Source of the DNA: Planobacterium oryzisoli | GTDB taxonomy: Bacteria; Bacteroidota; Bacteroidia; Flavobacteriales; Weeksellaceae | DNA: 64,000 nucleotides | Assembly (NCBI RefSeq): GCF_015354315.1 | Contig: NZ_JADKYY010000010.1 | Location: 1 to 64,000 of the forward strand | Direction: 5' to 3' | Part shown: one piece after another, positions 8,717-17,485 of the stretch | How positions within the stretch are numbered: position 1 is the stretch's first letter | Layout of the letters: each line of letters opens with the position of its first letter | Translations under genes and position numbers: made by a program | The notes under the pieces: model-generated | What the model was told of the DNA's origin: nothing | What the model saw: the letters and a program-made list of their open reading frames with translations, nothing else | The model's database searches: none

Positions 8717-10354
8717 ATGAAGAAATTTTTTATCGTCTTTACAGTACTGTTCGTGCTGTATTCTTGTACTGCTAGGTTAAATACAGCCCCTAAAGAACCT
8801 TTTAATTGGGCGGGTGCAAATTTGTATTTTTTGTTGACGGACCGCTTTAGTAATGGTGACCCTTCCAATGATATTAATTTTGGAAGAACCGATAGTACCG
8901 CAATCCTTCGGGGTTTCGAAGGAGGAGATTTGAGAGGAGTACTAACTAAATTGGAGCAGGGGTATTTTAAAGATTTGGGAGTGAATGCTATTTGGATGAC
9001 ACCTGTGGTGGAGCAGGTGCACGGTAGTGTAGATGAAGGAACTGGAAAAACCTATGGGTTTCATGGGTATTGGACCAGAGATTGGACAGAGTTAGATCCA
9101 AACTTTGGGAATGAAAAGCAGCTGCGCGCGTTGGTACAAGAAGCACGGAAGCAAGGTATTCAAATTTTGCTAGATGCCGTTATAAACCATACAGGGCCAA
9201 TAACGACTAAAGATGTTGCATATCCAACAAATTGGGTTAGAACACATCCAGTGTGTACGTACGAGAATTTTTTAACTACCACAAAATGTACATTAGTATC
9301 TAATTTACCTGACATTCTTACCGAGAGCGAGCAGGATGTTGCACTTCCAAAACACTTGGTGGAAAAGTGGAAGAAGCAAGGGAGGTACGAGCAAGAAATA
9401 AGTGAACTTAATACTTTTTTTAGCAAAACTGGATTTCCACGCGCACCCAAGTATTACATCATGAAGTGGCTAACAGACTACATTCGCGACTATGGGATAA
9501 GCGGATACCGCGTGGATACAGTTAAACATACGGACGAGAAAGTTTGGGCTGAATTCCAGAAAGTGGCACAGGAGGCCTTTGAGGAATATAAAAGGAACAA
9601 TCCAGGGGAGATACCTGAAGCCCAGAAATTTTTCACCATTGGGGAAGTATATGGTTACGGAATTTCCCAAAAATCAAATTACAGCTTTGGAGATTACAGC
9701 GTGGATTATTTTGCAAACGGTTTTGATAGTCTTATTAATTTTGATTTTAAGGCTGATGCCAATTTACCTTACGAAGAGTTATTCTCCAAGTATTCTAGTT
9801 TGCTTCATGAACAAATGCCAGGGAAGCTTGTTATGAACTATGCTACATCACACGATGATGGGTCGCCTTTTGACAAGAGTCGCAGCCGAACCTATGAAGC
9901 TGCCACAAAATTACTACTGACGCCCGGTATCTCCCAGATTTATTATGGTGATGAAACTGCAAGAAATCTTATTATTCCTGGGGCAGAAGGTGATGCAACG
10001 TTACGTAGTACTATGAATTGGGACGAGCTAAAATCTAGCAAAGACATTCAACTCCTTCACTTGTATTATCAGAAACTTGGCCAGTTTCGCTCCAAACATT
10101 CTGCAGTGGGTGCTGGGAGACATGAAATGCTTTCAATAAAACCGTACTATTTTTCGCGGATCTATAACGCGGATAAAGTAGTAATTGGACTCGATTTACC
10201 AGAAGGAATGAAGGAGGTGCCCGTAGAGGGAGTTTTTGAAGAAGGAATAGTGGTAAAAGACTTTTACAGTGGATTGCGCGCACGCGTTAAAGGAGGATCG
10301 GTTAATCTTAATACATCTTACAATATAATTTTACTAGAAGAAAATGAAAAATAG
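8717..10354 (+). CDS. Alpha-amylase family lipoprotein (GH13)
   Basis: Hydrolyses or rearranges alpha-glucans at the cell surface or in the periplasm. The signal peptide ends in LYSC with Cys17 as lipid anchor. The GH13 barrel motifs occur in order: DAVINH (153-158), GYRVDTVKH with nucleophile D267, IGEVYG with acid/base E310, and SHDD with H379-D380. A small beta domain fills about the last 90 residues. At 545 residues it is a compact single-module enzyme without carbohydrate-binding modules. It overlaps the next gene by 11 bases. No SusC/SusD pair is adjacent, so it is not part of a classical starch locus here. The exact substrate cannot be told. Confidence 0.9.
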   Translation: MKKFFIVFTVLFVLYSCTARLNTAPKEPFNWAGANLYFLLTDRFSNGDPSNDINFGRTDSTAILRGFEGGDLRGVLTKLEQGYFKDLGVNAIWMTPVVEQVHGSVDEGTGKTYGFHGYWTRDWTELDPNFGNEKQLRALVQEARKQGIQILLDAVINHTGPITTKDVAYPTNWVRTHPVCTYENFLTTTKCTLVSNLPDILTESEQDVALPKHLVEKWKKQGRYEQEISELNTFFSKTGFPRAPKYYIMKWLTDYIRDYGISGYRVDTVKHTDEKVWAEFQKVAQEAFEEYKRNNPGEIPEAQKFFTIGEVYGYGISQKSNYSFGDYSVDYFANGFDSLINFDFKADANLPYEELFSKYSSLLHEQMPGKLVMNYATSHDDGSPFDKSRSRTYEAATKLLLTPGISQIYYGDETARNLIIPGAEGDATLRSTMNWDELKSSKDIQLLHLYYQKLGQFRSKHSAVGAGRHEMLSIKPYYFSRIYNADKVVIGLDLPEGMKEVPVEGVFEEGIVVKDFYSGLRARVKGGSVNLNTSYNIILLEENEK

Positions 10355-10859
10355 AATAATTTTAGTACTGTCTTTACTGGTTGGAATTTTTAGTTACGCG
10401 CAGAAACCTGTCCAAGATATCAAGAAGGAATTTACCAGTTCTGCATTGGAGGCAAGTGTGATTGGTCTGGATGGCAAAAAAACTACTGTGGGTGAGGTGC
10501 TTGAACCTTACAGAGGGAAAGTAGTAGTGTTGGATTTCTGGGCCAGTTGGTGTCAGGACTGTATTTTGGCACTTCCTAAAACCAAAGAACTAAAAGACAA
10601 GTTTGAACATTTGGAATTTATATATCTGTCGGTGGATAGATCCCACGCGCAATGGACGAGAGGACTTGAAAAATATGGTCTAAATGAAGAAAAGAATTAC
10701 TGGTTTGACCAGGGTTGGAAAAATACTTTTAACGATTACATAGAATTGAATTGGGTACCGCGCTTTCTAGTAGTAGATCAAAGTGGCAAAATTGCACATT
10801 ATTATTCGATATCACCTGAGGACCCCTTGTTTTTAAAAACGTTAGAATCAATACTTTAA
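10344..10859 (+). CDS. TlpA-like exported thioredoxin-fold protein
   Basis: 171 residues with a signal peptide ending near SYAQ (residue 20), then a thioredoxin fold. The redox site is WCQDC with C70 and C73, and the cis-proline block is WVPRF. This fits the TlpA/ResA-like periplasmic thiol reductases, although the CxxC spacer QDC differs from the CPxC usual in that group. It overlaps the end of the GH13 gene by 11 bases, so the two are translated together, but a functional link between an amylase and a thiol oxidoreductase is not obvious. Confidence 0.82.
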   Translation: MKNRIILVLSLLVGIFSYAQKPVQDIKKEFTSSALEASVIGLDGKKTTVGEVLEPYRGKVVVLDFWASWCQDCILALPKTKELKDKFEHLEFIYLSVDRSHAQWTRGLEKYGLNEEKNYWFDQGWKNTFNDYIELNWVPRFLVVDQSGKIAHYYSISPEDPLFLKTLESIL

Positions 10860-10949
10860 ATTCCAGTTCAAAGATTCTGGTGATTGTCGTAATTGTTTAT
10901 TTATTTTCAGTTCGGACGGGCGAATAAAAGCTCTGGCAGAATAATAAAA

Positions 10950-10980
10950 TTGAATTATTCATAAAATTATCGTACTTTTG
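10950..10980 (+). promoter_or_regulatory. Promoter of the DEAD-box helicase gene
   Basis: TTG at 10950-10952, 20 bases, then TACTTTTG at 10973-10980: a complete match to the Bacteroidota promoter pattern. The start codon follows 21 bases later. Confidence 0.75.
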
Positions 10981-11001
10981 CAGAAATTTTTATAATACTT
11001 A

Positions 11002-12693
11002 ATGAATTTATTCTCCGAGTCCAATTTAAGTCCTGATATTCTTAAGGCAATTGGCGAACTGGGCTACGAAGCCCCAACAGAAATCCAAAAACAGACTATT
11101 CCTTTCATCTTAACAGATATTCGCGATCTAATCGCTCTTGCGCAGACAGGGACAGGCAAAACAGCAGCGTTTTCGCTTCCGATTTTGGATATGATTGATC
11201 CAACAAGTCGCAAAATCCAATTTTTGGTCCTTTGTCCGACACGTGAATTATGCCTTCAAATCACGAAGGATATTAAATCTTACTCCAAATATATTAAAGG
11301 TCTTAAGACAACTGCGGTATACGGCGGAAGTAGCATCATGGAACAAATCCGTTCCCTAAAAGACAAACCGCAAATCATTGTAGGTACACCAGGGAGGGTC
11401 ATTGACCTCATAAATCGCAAGGCATTAGACTTCTCAGAAATCAGCTGGTTGGTTTTAGACGAAGCGGACGAAATGCTTTCCATGGGATTCAAAGATGATT
11501 TGGAGACCATCCTAAGTGAGACACCGGAAACCAAGCAAACGTTTCTTTTCTCGGCTACAATGAGTAAAGAGGTAGAGCGTATTTCAAAAAATTACCTTAC
11601 AAAACCGCACCGCATCAGTGTGGGATCGATAAACGAAGTAAAAAAGAACATTTCGCACGAATACTATATCGTTGGGTACCGTCAGAAAAAAGAAGCTTTA
11701 AAGCGACTGATTGATGCCAACCCCAATCAATATTCAATTATTTTTTGCCGTACAAGAATGGAGACCCAGGAAATTGCTGATTTCTTGATGCAGAATGGAT
11801 ATGCAGCTGATGCTTTGCATGGAGATCTATCCCAAGCACAGAGAGATACAGTAATGAAGAAGTTCCGTCTAAAGAATATTGATATCTTGGTTGCAACAGA
11901 CGTTGCTGCGCGTGGATTGGACGTGAATTCACTGACCCACGTTATTCACTTTTCATTGCCTGATGACCCAGAAGTATTTGTTCACCGTAGCGGAAGAACC
12001 GGTCGGGCCGGCAAGGATGGGATTTCCATGGCACTGATTAAGCCTGAGGAGACACGTAAGCTGAAACAGATAAAGTCTGTTACAAAGATTGAAATCCATG
12101 AAAAACAAGTGCCTACAGGTGAAGAGATTATAAAGAGTCAAGTGGAGGGTGTCTTTGAAAGACTTTTCACCGAACATACCGAATTCTTTGCTTTTGATGA
12201 TTCGTTGATCCCCGATTTGTCTGATTTCTCTAAGGAAGAACTTGTGCATAAACTTCTCCAGTTGCAATTACGTGATTTAGCGATGTTTTATAAAGACAAG
12301 AGTGACCTACGCAATGAAAAATTAAATGATGAACGTGATGCTCCTTTCTCTCGCAGAGAGCGCAGAAGGGACGACAGGGAAGGAGGAAGTTGGTCAGATA
12401 GAAAAGGAGATCGTGACCGTGATAGAGGTAGAAAGCCGAGAAGAAAAAGTGCTAATATGACACGTTTTTTCTTTAACCTAGGTAAAAAGGACAATCTTAA
12501 GAAAGTAGATATGCTTGATATCATAAATAAAGCTACTAAGAGCTCTAAGCGCAGGCCTGATATTGGTGATATTGAGATAATGGAGAAGTTCAGTTTCTTT
12601 GAAGTAGAGAAAGATTTTCAAAACGACATCCTAAGAAATTTGGGGTCGATGAAGTTCAAGGGAAAAGATATGCGCGCAGAAGTGGCAAACTAG
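11002..12693 (+). CDS. DEAD-box RNA helicase with DbpA-like RNA-binding domain
   Basis: ATP-dependent RNA helicase of 563 residues, probably acting in ribosome assembly or cold adaptation like CsdA/DeaD. Visible motifs: Q motif near residue 23, AQTGTGKT (motif I, about 47-54), PTRELC, TPGR, DEAD (about 155), SAT, and HRSGRTGR (motif VI). Residues about 440-485 are a charged Arg/Asp-rich linker. The C-terminal 75 residues (MTRFFFNLGKKDNL onward) resemble the DbpA RNA-binding domain. It has its own promoter and a strong terminator, so it is monocistronic. A second helicase at 17467 is shorter and of RhlE type. Confidence 0.9.
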   Translation: MNLFSESNLSPDILKAIGELGYEAPTEIQKQTIPFILTDIRDLIALAQTGTGKTAAFSLPILDMIDPTSRKIQFLVLCPTRELCLQITKDIKSYSKYIKGLKTTAVYGGSSIMEQIRSLKDKPQIIVGTPGRVIDLINRKALDFSEISWLVLDEADEMLSMGFKDDLETILSETPETKQTFLFSATMSKEVERISKNYLTKPHRISVGSINEVKKNISHEYYIVGYRQKKEALKRLIDANPNQYSIIFCRTRMETQEIADFLMQNGYAADALHGDLSQAQRDTVMKKFRLKNIDILVATDVAARGLDVNSLTHVIHFSLPDDPEVFVHRSGRTGRAGKDGISMALIKPEETRKLKQIKSVTKIEIHEKQVPTGEEIIKSQVEGVFERLFTEHTEFFAFDDSLIPDLSDFSKEELVHKLLQLQLRDLAMFYKDKSDLRNEKLNDERDAPFSRRERRRDDREGGSWSDRKGDRDRDRGRKPRRKSANMTRFFFNLGKKDNLKKVDMLDIINKATKSSKRRPDIGDIEIMEKFSFFEVEKDFQNDILRNLGSMKFKGKDMRAEVAN

Positions 12694-12700
12694 TAAAAAA

Positions 12701-12728
12701 AAAAACCGGTTAATTTCCGGTTTTTTTT
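12701..12728 (+). terminator. Rho-independent terminator
   Basis: Stem AAAAACCGG (12701-12709) / CCGGTTTTT (12717-12725) with a seven-base loop and eight T residues in all. It lies eight bases after the helicase stop codon. Confidence 0.85.
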
Positions 12729-12819
12729 ATAGAAAATTGGTTAATGTTAACAAAAGTTAATATTAAATTTATTTTTACTATTTCGCATAGTGCGATATTT
12801 GCACTCTAAAAATTACACA

Positions 12820-13458
12820 ATGGGTATAGGTAATATATTTAAGGCATTCCAACCAAAAGACAAGGTTTTTTTCGTTTTATTTGAAAAAACGGCGGATACA
12901 TTAGTTCAAATGTCAAAAGAATTTCACGAAGGTTTAATAGATTTTGATACAAACGACGAATCTTTATTGAAAAAGATGAGTGATTTTGAACACCAACTTG
13001 ACGACTTAACCCATGAAGTATTCGTTCAGCTAGGTGAAAACTTCATAACACCTTTTGATAGAGAGGATATTAACCACCTGGCGGCCGGCCTTGACGATAT
13101 TGCAGATTATATCTTTGCTTCGTCAAAGTACATCTTTTTGTATAAGACTCCTGAGGTAAAAGAATTTACGGAACTCTCTCTTTTAATACATAAATCGTGC
13201 GTGGAATTACAGTCGGCAATTAAAAACTTGAATGGTTTTAAGAATGCAGCAGAGGTAAAGGAGTCTTGTATTAAAATCAATTCGTATGAGAATATAGCAG
13301 ACGATGTACTGAGTCAGGCGCTAGTTAGACTCTTTGAAACCAACGATCCGATTAATATTATCAAGGTAAAGGATGTACTAGAATATATGGAGATCGTTAC
13401 CGATAAAGCGGAGGACGTAGCAAATACCATAGAAAACATTCTTATTAAATACGCTTAA
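12820..13458 (+). CDS. DUF47 (PhoU-like) phosphate transport accessory protein
   Basis: 212 residues, all-helical, matching the TIGR00153/DUF47 family that works with PiT transporters. Typical features are the N-terminal FEKTADTLVQMSKEFHEGL segment and the acidic, helical repeats with FDREDINHLAAGLDDIADYI. A GTG ten codons upstream (12790) is in frame, but that stretch contains a promoter-like GATATTTG (12794-12801), so the ATG at 12820 is the better start. The phosphate permease follows after 15 bases, and this pairing is conserved in many bacteria. It probably gates or regulates the permease from the cytoplasmic side. Confidence 0.85.
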   Translation: MGIGNIFKAFQPKDKVFFVLFEKTADTLVQMSKEFHEGLIDFDTNDESLLKKMSDFEHQLDDLTHEVFVQLGENFITPFDREDINHLAAGLDDIADYIFASSKYIFLYKTPEVKEFTELSLLIHKSCVELQSAIKNLNGFKNAAEVKESCIKINSYENIADDVLSQALVRLFETNDPINIIKVKDVLEYMEIVTDKAEDVANTIENILIKYA

Positions 13459-13473
13459 TCAAGATAATCTTCC

Positions 13474-14616
13474 ATGGATTTTCCACTACTTCTTATCATT
13501 ATCATTGCACTTGCCTTGATATTTGACTTCATCAACGGATTTCACGACGCAGCTAATTCCATTGCAACTATTGTTTCTACCAAAGTACTGACACCCTTTC
13601 AGGCTGTATTATGGGCAGCACTTTGGAATTTTGCAGCTTTTTTCCTTGCAGCCTACGTTATTGGGGAATTTAAGATAGGTAATACAATCGCAAAAACGGT
13701 TAATGAACAATTTATTAATTTGGAAGTCATATTTTCCGGATTGATTGCAGCTATCTTCTGGAATTTGCTAACATGGTGGTTTGGTATACCGTCTTCCTCC
13801 TCTCATACATTGATTGGAGGGTTCCTTGGGGCCGCACTAATGCATGCCTTTATTATGGACTATCAACATGTAGTTGCTTCCAGCCCAGGACTTGGACTTA
13901 TGGAGTCGCTACAACTTGCTTTGCAGCAACTTTTTACGCAAAGTGTAGTGAAATACGAAAAGGTTATCCCAATTTTTCTGTTCATTTTCATGGCTCCTAT
14001 TATAGGTATGATAGTTTCCATTATCATAACCCTTATTATTGTCAATCTTTCTAAAAACTCGAAGCCGCACAAAGCTGAAAAACAGTTCAAAAATTGGCAG
14101 TTGTTTTCATCTGCATTATTTAGTTTGGGACATGGACTTAACGATGCACAAAAAGTTATGGGTATCATTGGTGCAGCCATCATTTATTTCCATGTCAATA
14201 TGATTGGTGGGGATGATCCGTATGCGGTACTCGACCACTCAGAACGTTTTAATTATTTCACCCAGCATTACATTTGGGTTCCATTCGTTTCCTTTTTAGC
14301 TATTGGACTTGGTACAATGAGTGGCGGGTGGAAAATCGTGAAAACGATGGGAACACGTATTACTAAAGTGACACCTCTTGAAGGGGTGTCTGCAGAAAGT
14401 GCCGGGGCTATTACACTCTTTATTACGGATCATTTGGGAATACCTGTTTCTACCACCCATACTATTACCGGGTCCATCATTGGAGTAGGTTTAACAAAAC
14501 GGGTTTCAGCGGTTCGATGGGGTATTACGGTAAGCCTTCTCTGGGCTTGGATACTTACCATACCAGTAAGTGCTTTTATCGCAGCATTAACTTATTTAAT
14601 GGTTACTCTGTTTTGA
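13474..14616 (+). CDS. Inorganic phosphate transporter, PiT family
   Basis: Low-affinity phosphate permease of the inner membrane, 380 residues with about ten hydrophobic segments. The two inverted PiT signatures are present: GFHDAANSIAT near residue 22 and GHGLNDAQKVMG in the second half, each followed by a glycine-rich pore block with a serine/threonine run (PSSSSHTLIGG and PVSTTHTITGS). A loop of about 60 residues separates the halves. It lies 15 bases after the DUF47 gene and ends at a terminator, so the two form a closed operon. Confidence 0.9.
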   Translation: MDFPLLLIIIIALALIFDFINGFHDAANSIATIVSTKVLTPFQAVLWAALWNFAAFFLAAYVIGEFKIGNTIAKTVNEQFINLEVIFSGLIAAIFWNLLTWWFGIPSSSSHTLIGGFLGAALMHAFIMDYQHVVASSPGLGLMESLQLALQQLFTQSVVKYEKVIPIFLFIFMAPIIGMIVSIIITLIIVNLSKNSKPHKAEKQFKNWQLFSSALFSLGHGLNDAQKVMGIIGAAIIYFHVNMIGGDDPYAVLDHSERFNYFTQHYIWVPFVSFLAIGLGTMSGGWKIVKTMGTRITKVTPLEGVSAESAGAITLFITDHLGIPVSTTHTITGSIIGVGLTKRVSAVRWGITVSLLWAWILTIPVSAFIAALTYLMVTLF

Positions 14617-14641
14617 TTAACTTTTACTTTTAATAAATAGG

Positions 14642-14667
14642 AAACCATCTTTTAAGGTGGTTTTTTT
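14642..14667 (+). terminator. Rho-independent terminator after the PiT gene
   Basis: Stem AAACCATC (14642-14649) / GGTGGTTT (14656-14663) with one G-U pair, a six-base loop and a run of seven T. Confidence 0.85.
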
Positions 14668-14699
14668 ATGTCTCATTTTTCTTACCGCTTAATAAGTGT

Positions 14700-14707
14700 T
14701 ATTTTTG
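14700..14707 (+). promoter_or_regulatory. -7 element of the polyprenyl synthase gene
   Basis: TATTTTTG fits TAnnTTTG and lies 15 bases before the ATG at 14723. It overlaps the in-frame GTG at 14696, which argues against that earlier start. Confidence 0.6.
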
Positions 14708-14722
14708 CTGATATTTGAATTT

Positions 14723-15694
14723 ATGGAATTTTTAGACAGCTATCAGGAAATAGTAGCAAAAGCAATACAGGAATACGAATTTTCAAATGAGCCCCATCAG
14801 CTCTACCAGCCTATGAATTATATTATCGGTCATGGGGGTAAGCGTCTACGTCCTATCATGGTACTTATGGGTTGCGATTTGTTTGATGGGAATATGCAAC
14901 TTGCCATCAAGCCTGCACTTGCGATTGAGTTTTTCCATAATTTTTCTCTTATCCACGATGATATTATGGACGAAGCCCCGCTTCGAAGAGGTCATCCCAC
15001 AATCCACACTATTCATGGTATTAATGTAGGCATACTCTCGGGAGACGCTTTACTAATTAAAGCCTACCAATTCTTTGAAGATTTGGATGCGGAATTGTTT
15101 AAAAAGTGCGTTAGTATTTTTTCTCAGACTGCTGCTGTACTTTGTGAAGGTCAGCAAATGGACGTGAATTTTGAAACACAGGCAGATGTGACCTATCAGG
15201 ATTATATAACGATGATAGGAAATAAAACAGGTGTTCTGAGTGCGGCGTCTTTTAAAATAGGGGCACTAATTGCTGGAGCTAGTGAAAAAGATGCACAGTT
15301 GCTCTATGAATTCGGGAAGCATATGGGCATTGCCTTTCAAATCATGGACGATTATCTAGATGTATTTGGAGATATGGCGCAATTTGGAAAGCGTCAAGCT
15401 GGTGATATCTTTGAGAACAAGAAAACGATACTTTATCTGTTAGCGATGGATCATGCAACAAAGGAAGAGCAGGAAGAGCTTTTGTACTGGTACTCTAAAA
15501 AGACAGAAAACATTGATAAGGTGCATGGGGTTTTGAAAATATTCCGTCGTACTAAAGTAGATGAGAAGGTTCTACGAACAATTCAGAAGCACAACGAAAT
15601 TGGACAGAATTATTTGGAGCAAATTGACCTCCCTCAAGAAAAGAAAGCACCGTTTATTGAGCTTGCCAACTATTTGCTGAAAAGAGAATCGTAA
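14723..15694 (+). CDS. Polyprenyl diphosphate synthase (trans type)
   Basis: Adds isopentenyl diphosphate to allylic diphosphates, supplying menaquinone tails or other isoprenoids in the cytoplasm. Both aspartate-rich motifs are visible: DDIMD after IH (first motif, with the following LRRG) and DDYLD before VFGD (second motif), with GGKRLRP near residue 37. The 323 residues fit the family. The chain length of the product cannot be decided safely. I place the start at 14723 rather than the upstream GTG because a promoter element occupies the extension. It is followed after 13 bases by the GSCFA gene. Confidence 0.88.
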   Translation: MEFLDSYQEIVAKAIQEYEFSNEPHQLYQPMNYIIGHGGKRLRPIMVLMGCDLFDGNMQLAIKPALAIEFFHNFSLIHDDIMDEAPLRRGHPTIHTIHGINVGILSGDALLIKAYQFFEDLDAELFKKCVSIFSQTAAVLCEGQQMDVNFETQADVTYQDYITMIGNKTGVLSAASFKIGALIAGASEKDAQLLYEFGKHMGIAFQIMDDYLDVFGDMAQFGKRQAGDIFENKKTILYLLAMDHATKEEQEELLYWYSKKTENIDKVHGVLKIFRRTKVDEKVLRTIQKHNEIGQNYLEQIDLPQEKKAPFIELANYLLKRES

Positions 15695-15707
15695 GAAGCT
15701 ACTTAAA

Positions 15708-16667
15708 ATGAAATTCCGAACAGAAGTTTCAATTGGCCCGTCGGAGCGAAAGATTGAGCCTCGCCATAAGATATTTACCATAGGATCATGTTTCGCTACC
15801 GAAATGGCGGCAGTTTTTCATAAAGGACAATTCCAGACATTCCATAATCCGTTCGGTACACTTTTTAGCCCACATGCGGTGCACACCGCGCTATCAAGAC
15901 TTCATAGCTGCCAGTATTATGATGAACAGGATCTTATTCAGTATGGAGACCAAATAATCTCTTTGGATCATCACAGTTCTTTCAGTTCCCTTTACACCCA
16001 CCAAACATTGGAGAAAATCAATTATCAGATTGAGGAAGGGAATTTATTTTTGCAATCTGCAGATTGGGTTATTATCACGTTGGGATCTTCGTTTGTATAT
16101 GACTTTCTACCAAAGAATAGACGTGTGGCTAATTGTCACAAGATTCCACAGAAGTTTTTTGCGAAGAACATGTTGACCAGCGAAGAAATCAGTTCGTATG
16201 TATCTAAAATGTACGCACTAGTGAAAGATATTTGCCCGGTAGATACTACCGTTCTGTTTTCTGTTTCCCCCGTACGACATGTAAAGGATGGGTTTACAGA
16301 GAATCTGTGGAGCAAATCCAGACTGATAGACGGAATTTTGAATGCACTTAATGGAATGCAATACGCAGCATACCTTCCTATCTATGAGTTGTTAATGGAT
16401 GATTTGAGAGATTATCGATTTTATAAATCAGATTTGCTTCATCCTAATGAGCAGGCTGTAGATTATATTTTTAGTAAATTTGAGGAAAGTTATTTTTCTT
16501 TTGATGCGAGGTCTTTTCTGGAAGAAAACCTAAGTATATCGAGGGCACTAAGTCACCGTCCATTTCAACCGCAAAGTCAAGAATATGAGCGTTTTATTGT
16601 AAAAATAAAAGAGCGTGTTAATCGGCAACGTCTTAAAGTGGAGCATCCAATTTTTCTAGAATTATAA
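15708..16667 (+). CDS. GSCFA domain protein
   Basis: 319 residues beginning with the family signature FTIGSCFATEMA near residue 24, which names the GSCFA family. The fold resembles SGNH hydrolases: a serine in the GSCF block and a late DLLHPNEQAVDYI block that looks like the D-x-x-H of that superfamily. A further block, WVIITLGSSFVYDF, lies in the middle. The substrate is unknown. No signal peptide, so probably cytoplasmic. It sits between the polyprenyl synthase and tatD genes on the same strand with short gaps. Confidence 0.85.
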   Translation: MKFRTEVSIGPSERKIEPRHKIFTIGSCFATEMAAVFHKGQFQTFHNPFGTLFSPHAVHTALSRLHSCQYYDEQDLIQYGDQIISLDHHSSFSSLYTHQTLEKINYQIEEGNLFLQSADWVIITLGSSFVYDFLPKNRRVANCHKIPQKFFAKNMLTSEEISSYVSKMYALVKDICPVDTTVLFSVSPVRHVKDGFTENLWSKSRLIDGILNALNGMQYAAYLPIYELLMDDLRDYRFYKSDLLHPNEQAVDYIFSKFEESYFSFDARSFLEENLSISRALSHRPFQPQSQEYERFIVKIKERVNRQRLKVEHPIFLEL

Positions 16668-16690
16668 ACTACTTTAAGATTTTTTGAGTA

Positions 16691-17458
16691 ATGATAGATA
16701 CCCATACCCATCTGTATTCCGCAGAATTTGATAATGATATTGATAAAGTTGTGGAGCGCGCTGTAGAGCAAGGTGTAGAGAGATTTCTTCTACCGGCCAT
16801 CGACAGTACCACCCATGAAGCAATGCTTTCCTTGGAACAACGGTATCCACTTCGCATTTATGCAATGATGGGACTTCATCCGTGCAGTGTTAAGTACGAT
16901 AATTGGGAGCAAGAAATTGCATTAGTTCAACAATATCTCTCAAAGAGGTCTTTTTGTGCCATTGGTGAGATTGGTATCGACCTGTATTGGGATACCGATA
17001 CACTGGAAATTCAGAAGAAAGCGTTTGCAAATCAGATTGAATTTGCCCTAGACTATGATTTGCCTATTGTAATTCATTCCAGAGAGAGTTTTAGGGAGGT
17101 GGTGAATGTCCTCAATGAGTATTCATCACCGAAACTTCGTGGAGTGTTTCATTGTTTTAGTGGTACTTTAGGGCAGGCCCAAGAAGCCATCTCTTTAGGG
17201 TTTTATTTGGGTATTGGAGGAGTAGTTACCTTTAAAAACGGCAAGATTGACCAATTTATAAATGAATTACCTATTGAAAGGTTGTTATTGGAAACTGATG
17301 CGCCCTATTTGGCTCCCGTACCATTTCGCGGAAAACGTAATGAAAGTGCGTACGTAAAACTCGTGGCAGAAAAGTTAGCAACACTATACGATACGGATCT
17401 AGAGAAAATTGTCTCCATAACCACTGCTAATGCAAAGAGATTGTTTAATCTAAAGTAA
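16691..17458 (+). CDS. TatD family metal-dependent hydrolase (DNase)
   Basis: 255 residues, the usual TatD length. The metal-binding motifs are in order: DTHTHL at the N terminus, GEIGID, IHSRE, FHCFSG and ETDAPYL. TatD proteins are cytoplasmic 3'-5' exonucleases or, in some cases, D-aminoacyl hydrolases. Its stop codon lies inside the stem of a terminator shared with the convergent helicase gene. Confidence 0.9.
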   Translation: MIDTHTHLYSAEFDNDIDKVVERAVEQGVERFLLPAIDSTTHEAMLSLEQRYPLRIYAMMGLHPCSVKYDNWEQEIALVQQYLSKRSFCAIGEIGIDLYWDTDTLEIQKKAFANQIEFALDYDLPIVIHSRESFREVVNVLNEYSSPKLRGVFHCFSGTLGQAQEAISLGFYLGIGGVVTFKNGKIDQFINELPIERLLLETDAPYLAPVPFRGKRNESAYVKLVAEKLATLYDTDLEKIVSITTANAKRLFNLK

Positions 17459-17485
17459 AAATCCGGTTAATTACCGGATTTTTTT
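17457..17485. terminator. Bidirectional terminator overlapping two stop codons
   Basis: Perfect 11-bp stem AAAAATCCGGT (17457-17467) / ACCGGATTTTT (17473-17483) with loop TAATT. The A-run on the left and T-run on the right let it act on both strands. The tatD stop (17456-17458) and the helicase stop (17467-17469, minus) fall in the hairpin. Confidence 0.85.

Noticed and set aside
13773-14183. Open frames of 93 and 106 codons inside the phosphate transporter gene
   Set aside because: Both are out-of-frame or antisense shadows of a well-supported PiT coding region and show no domain or promoter.
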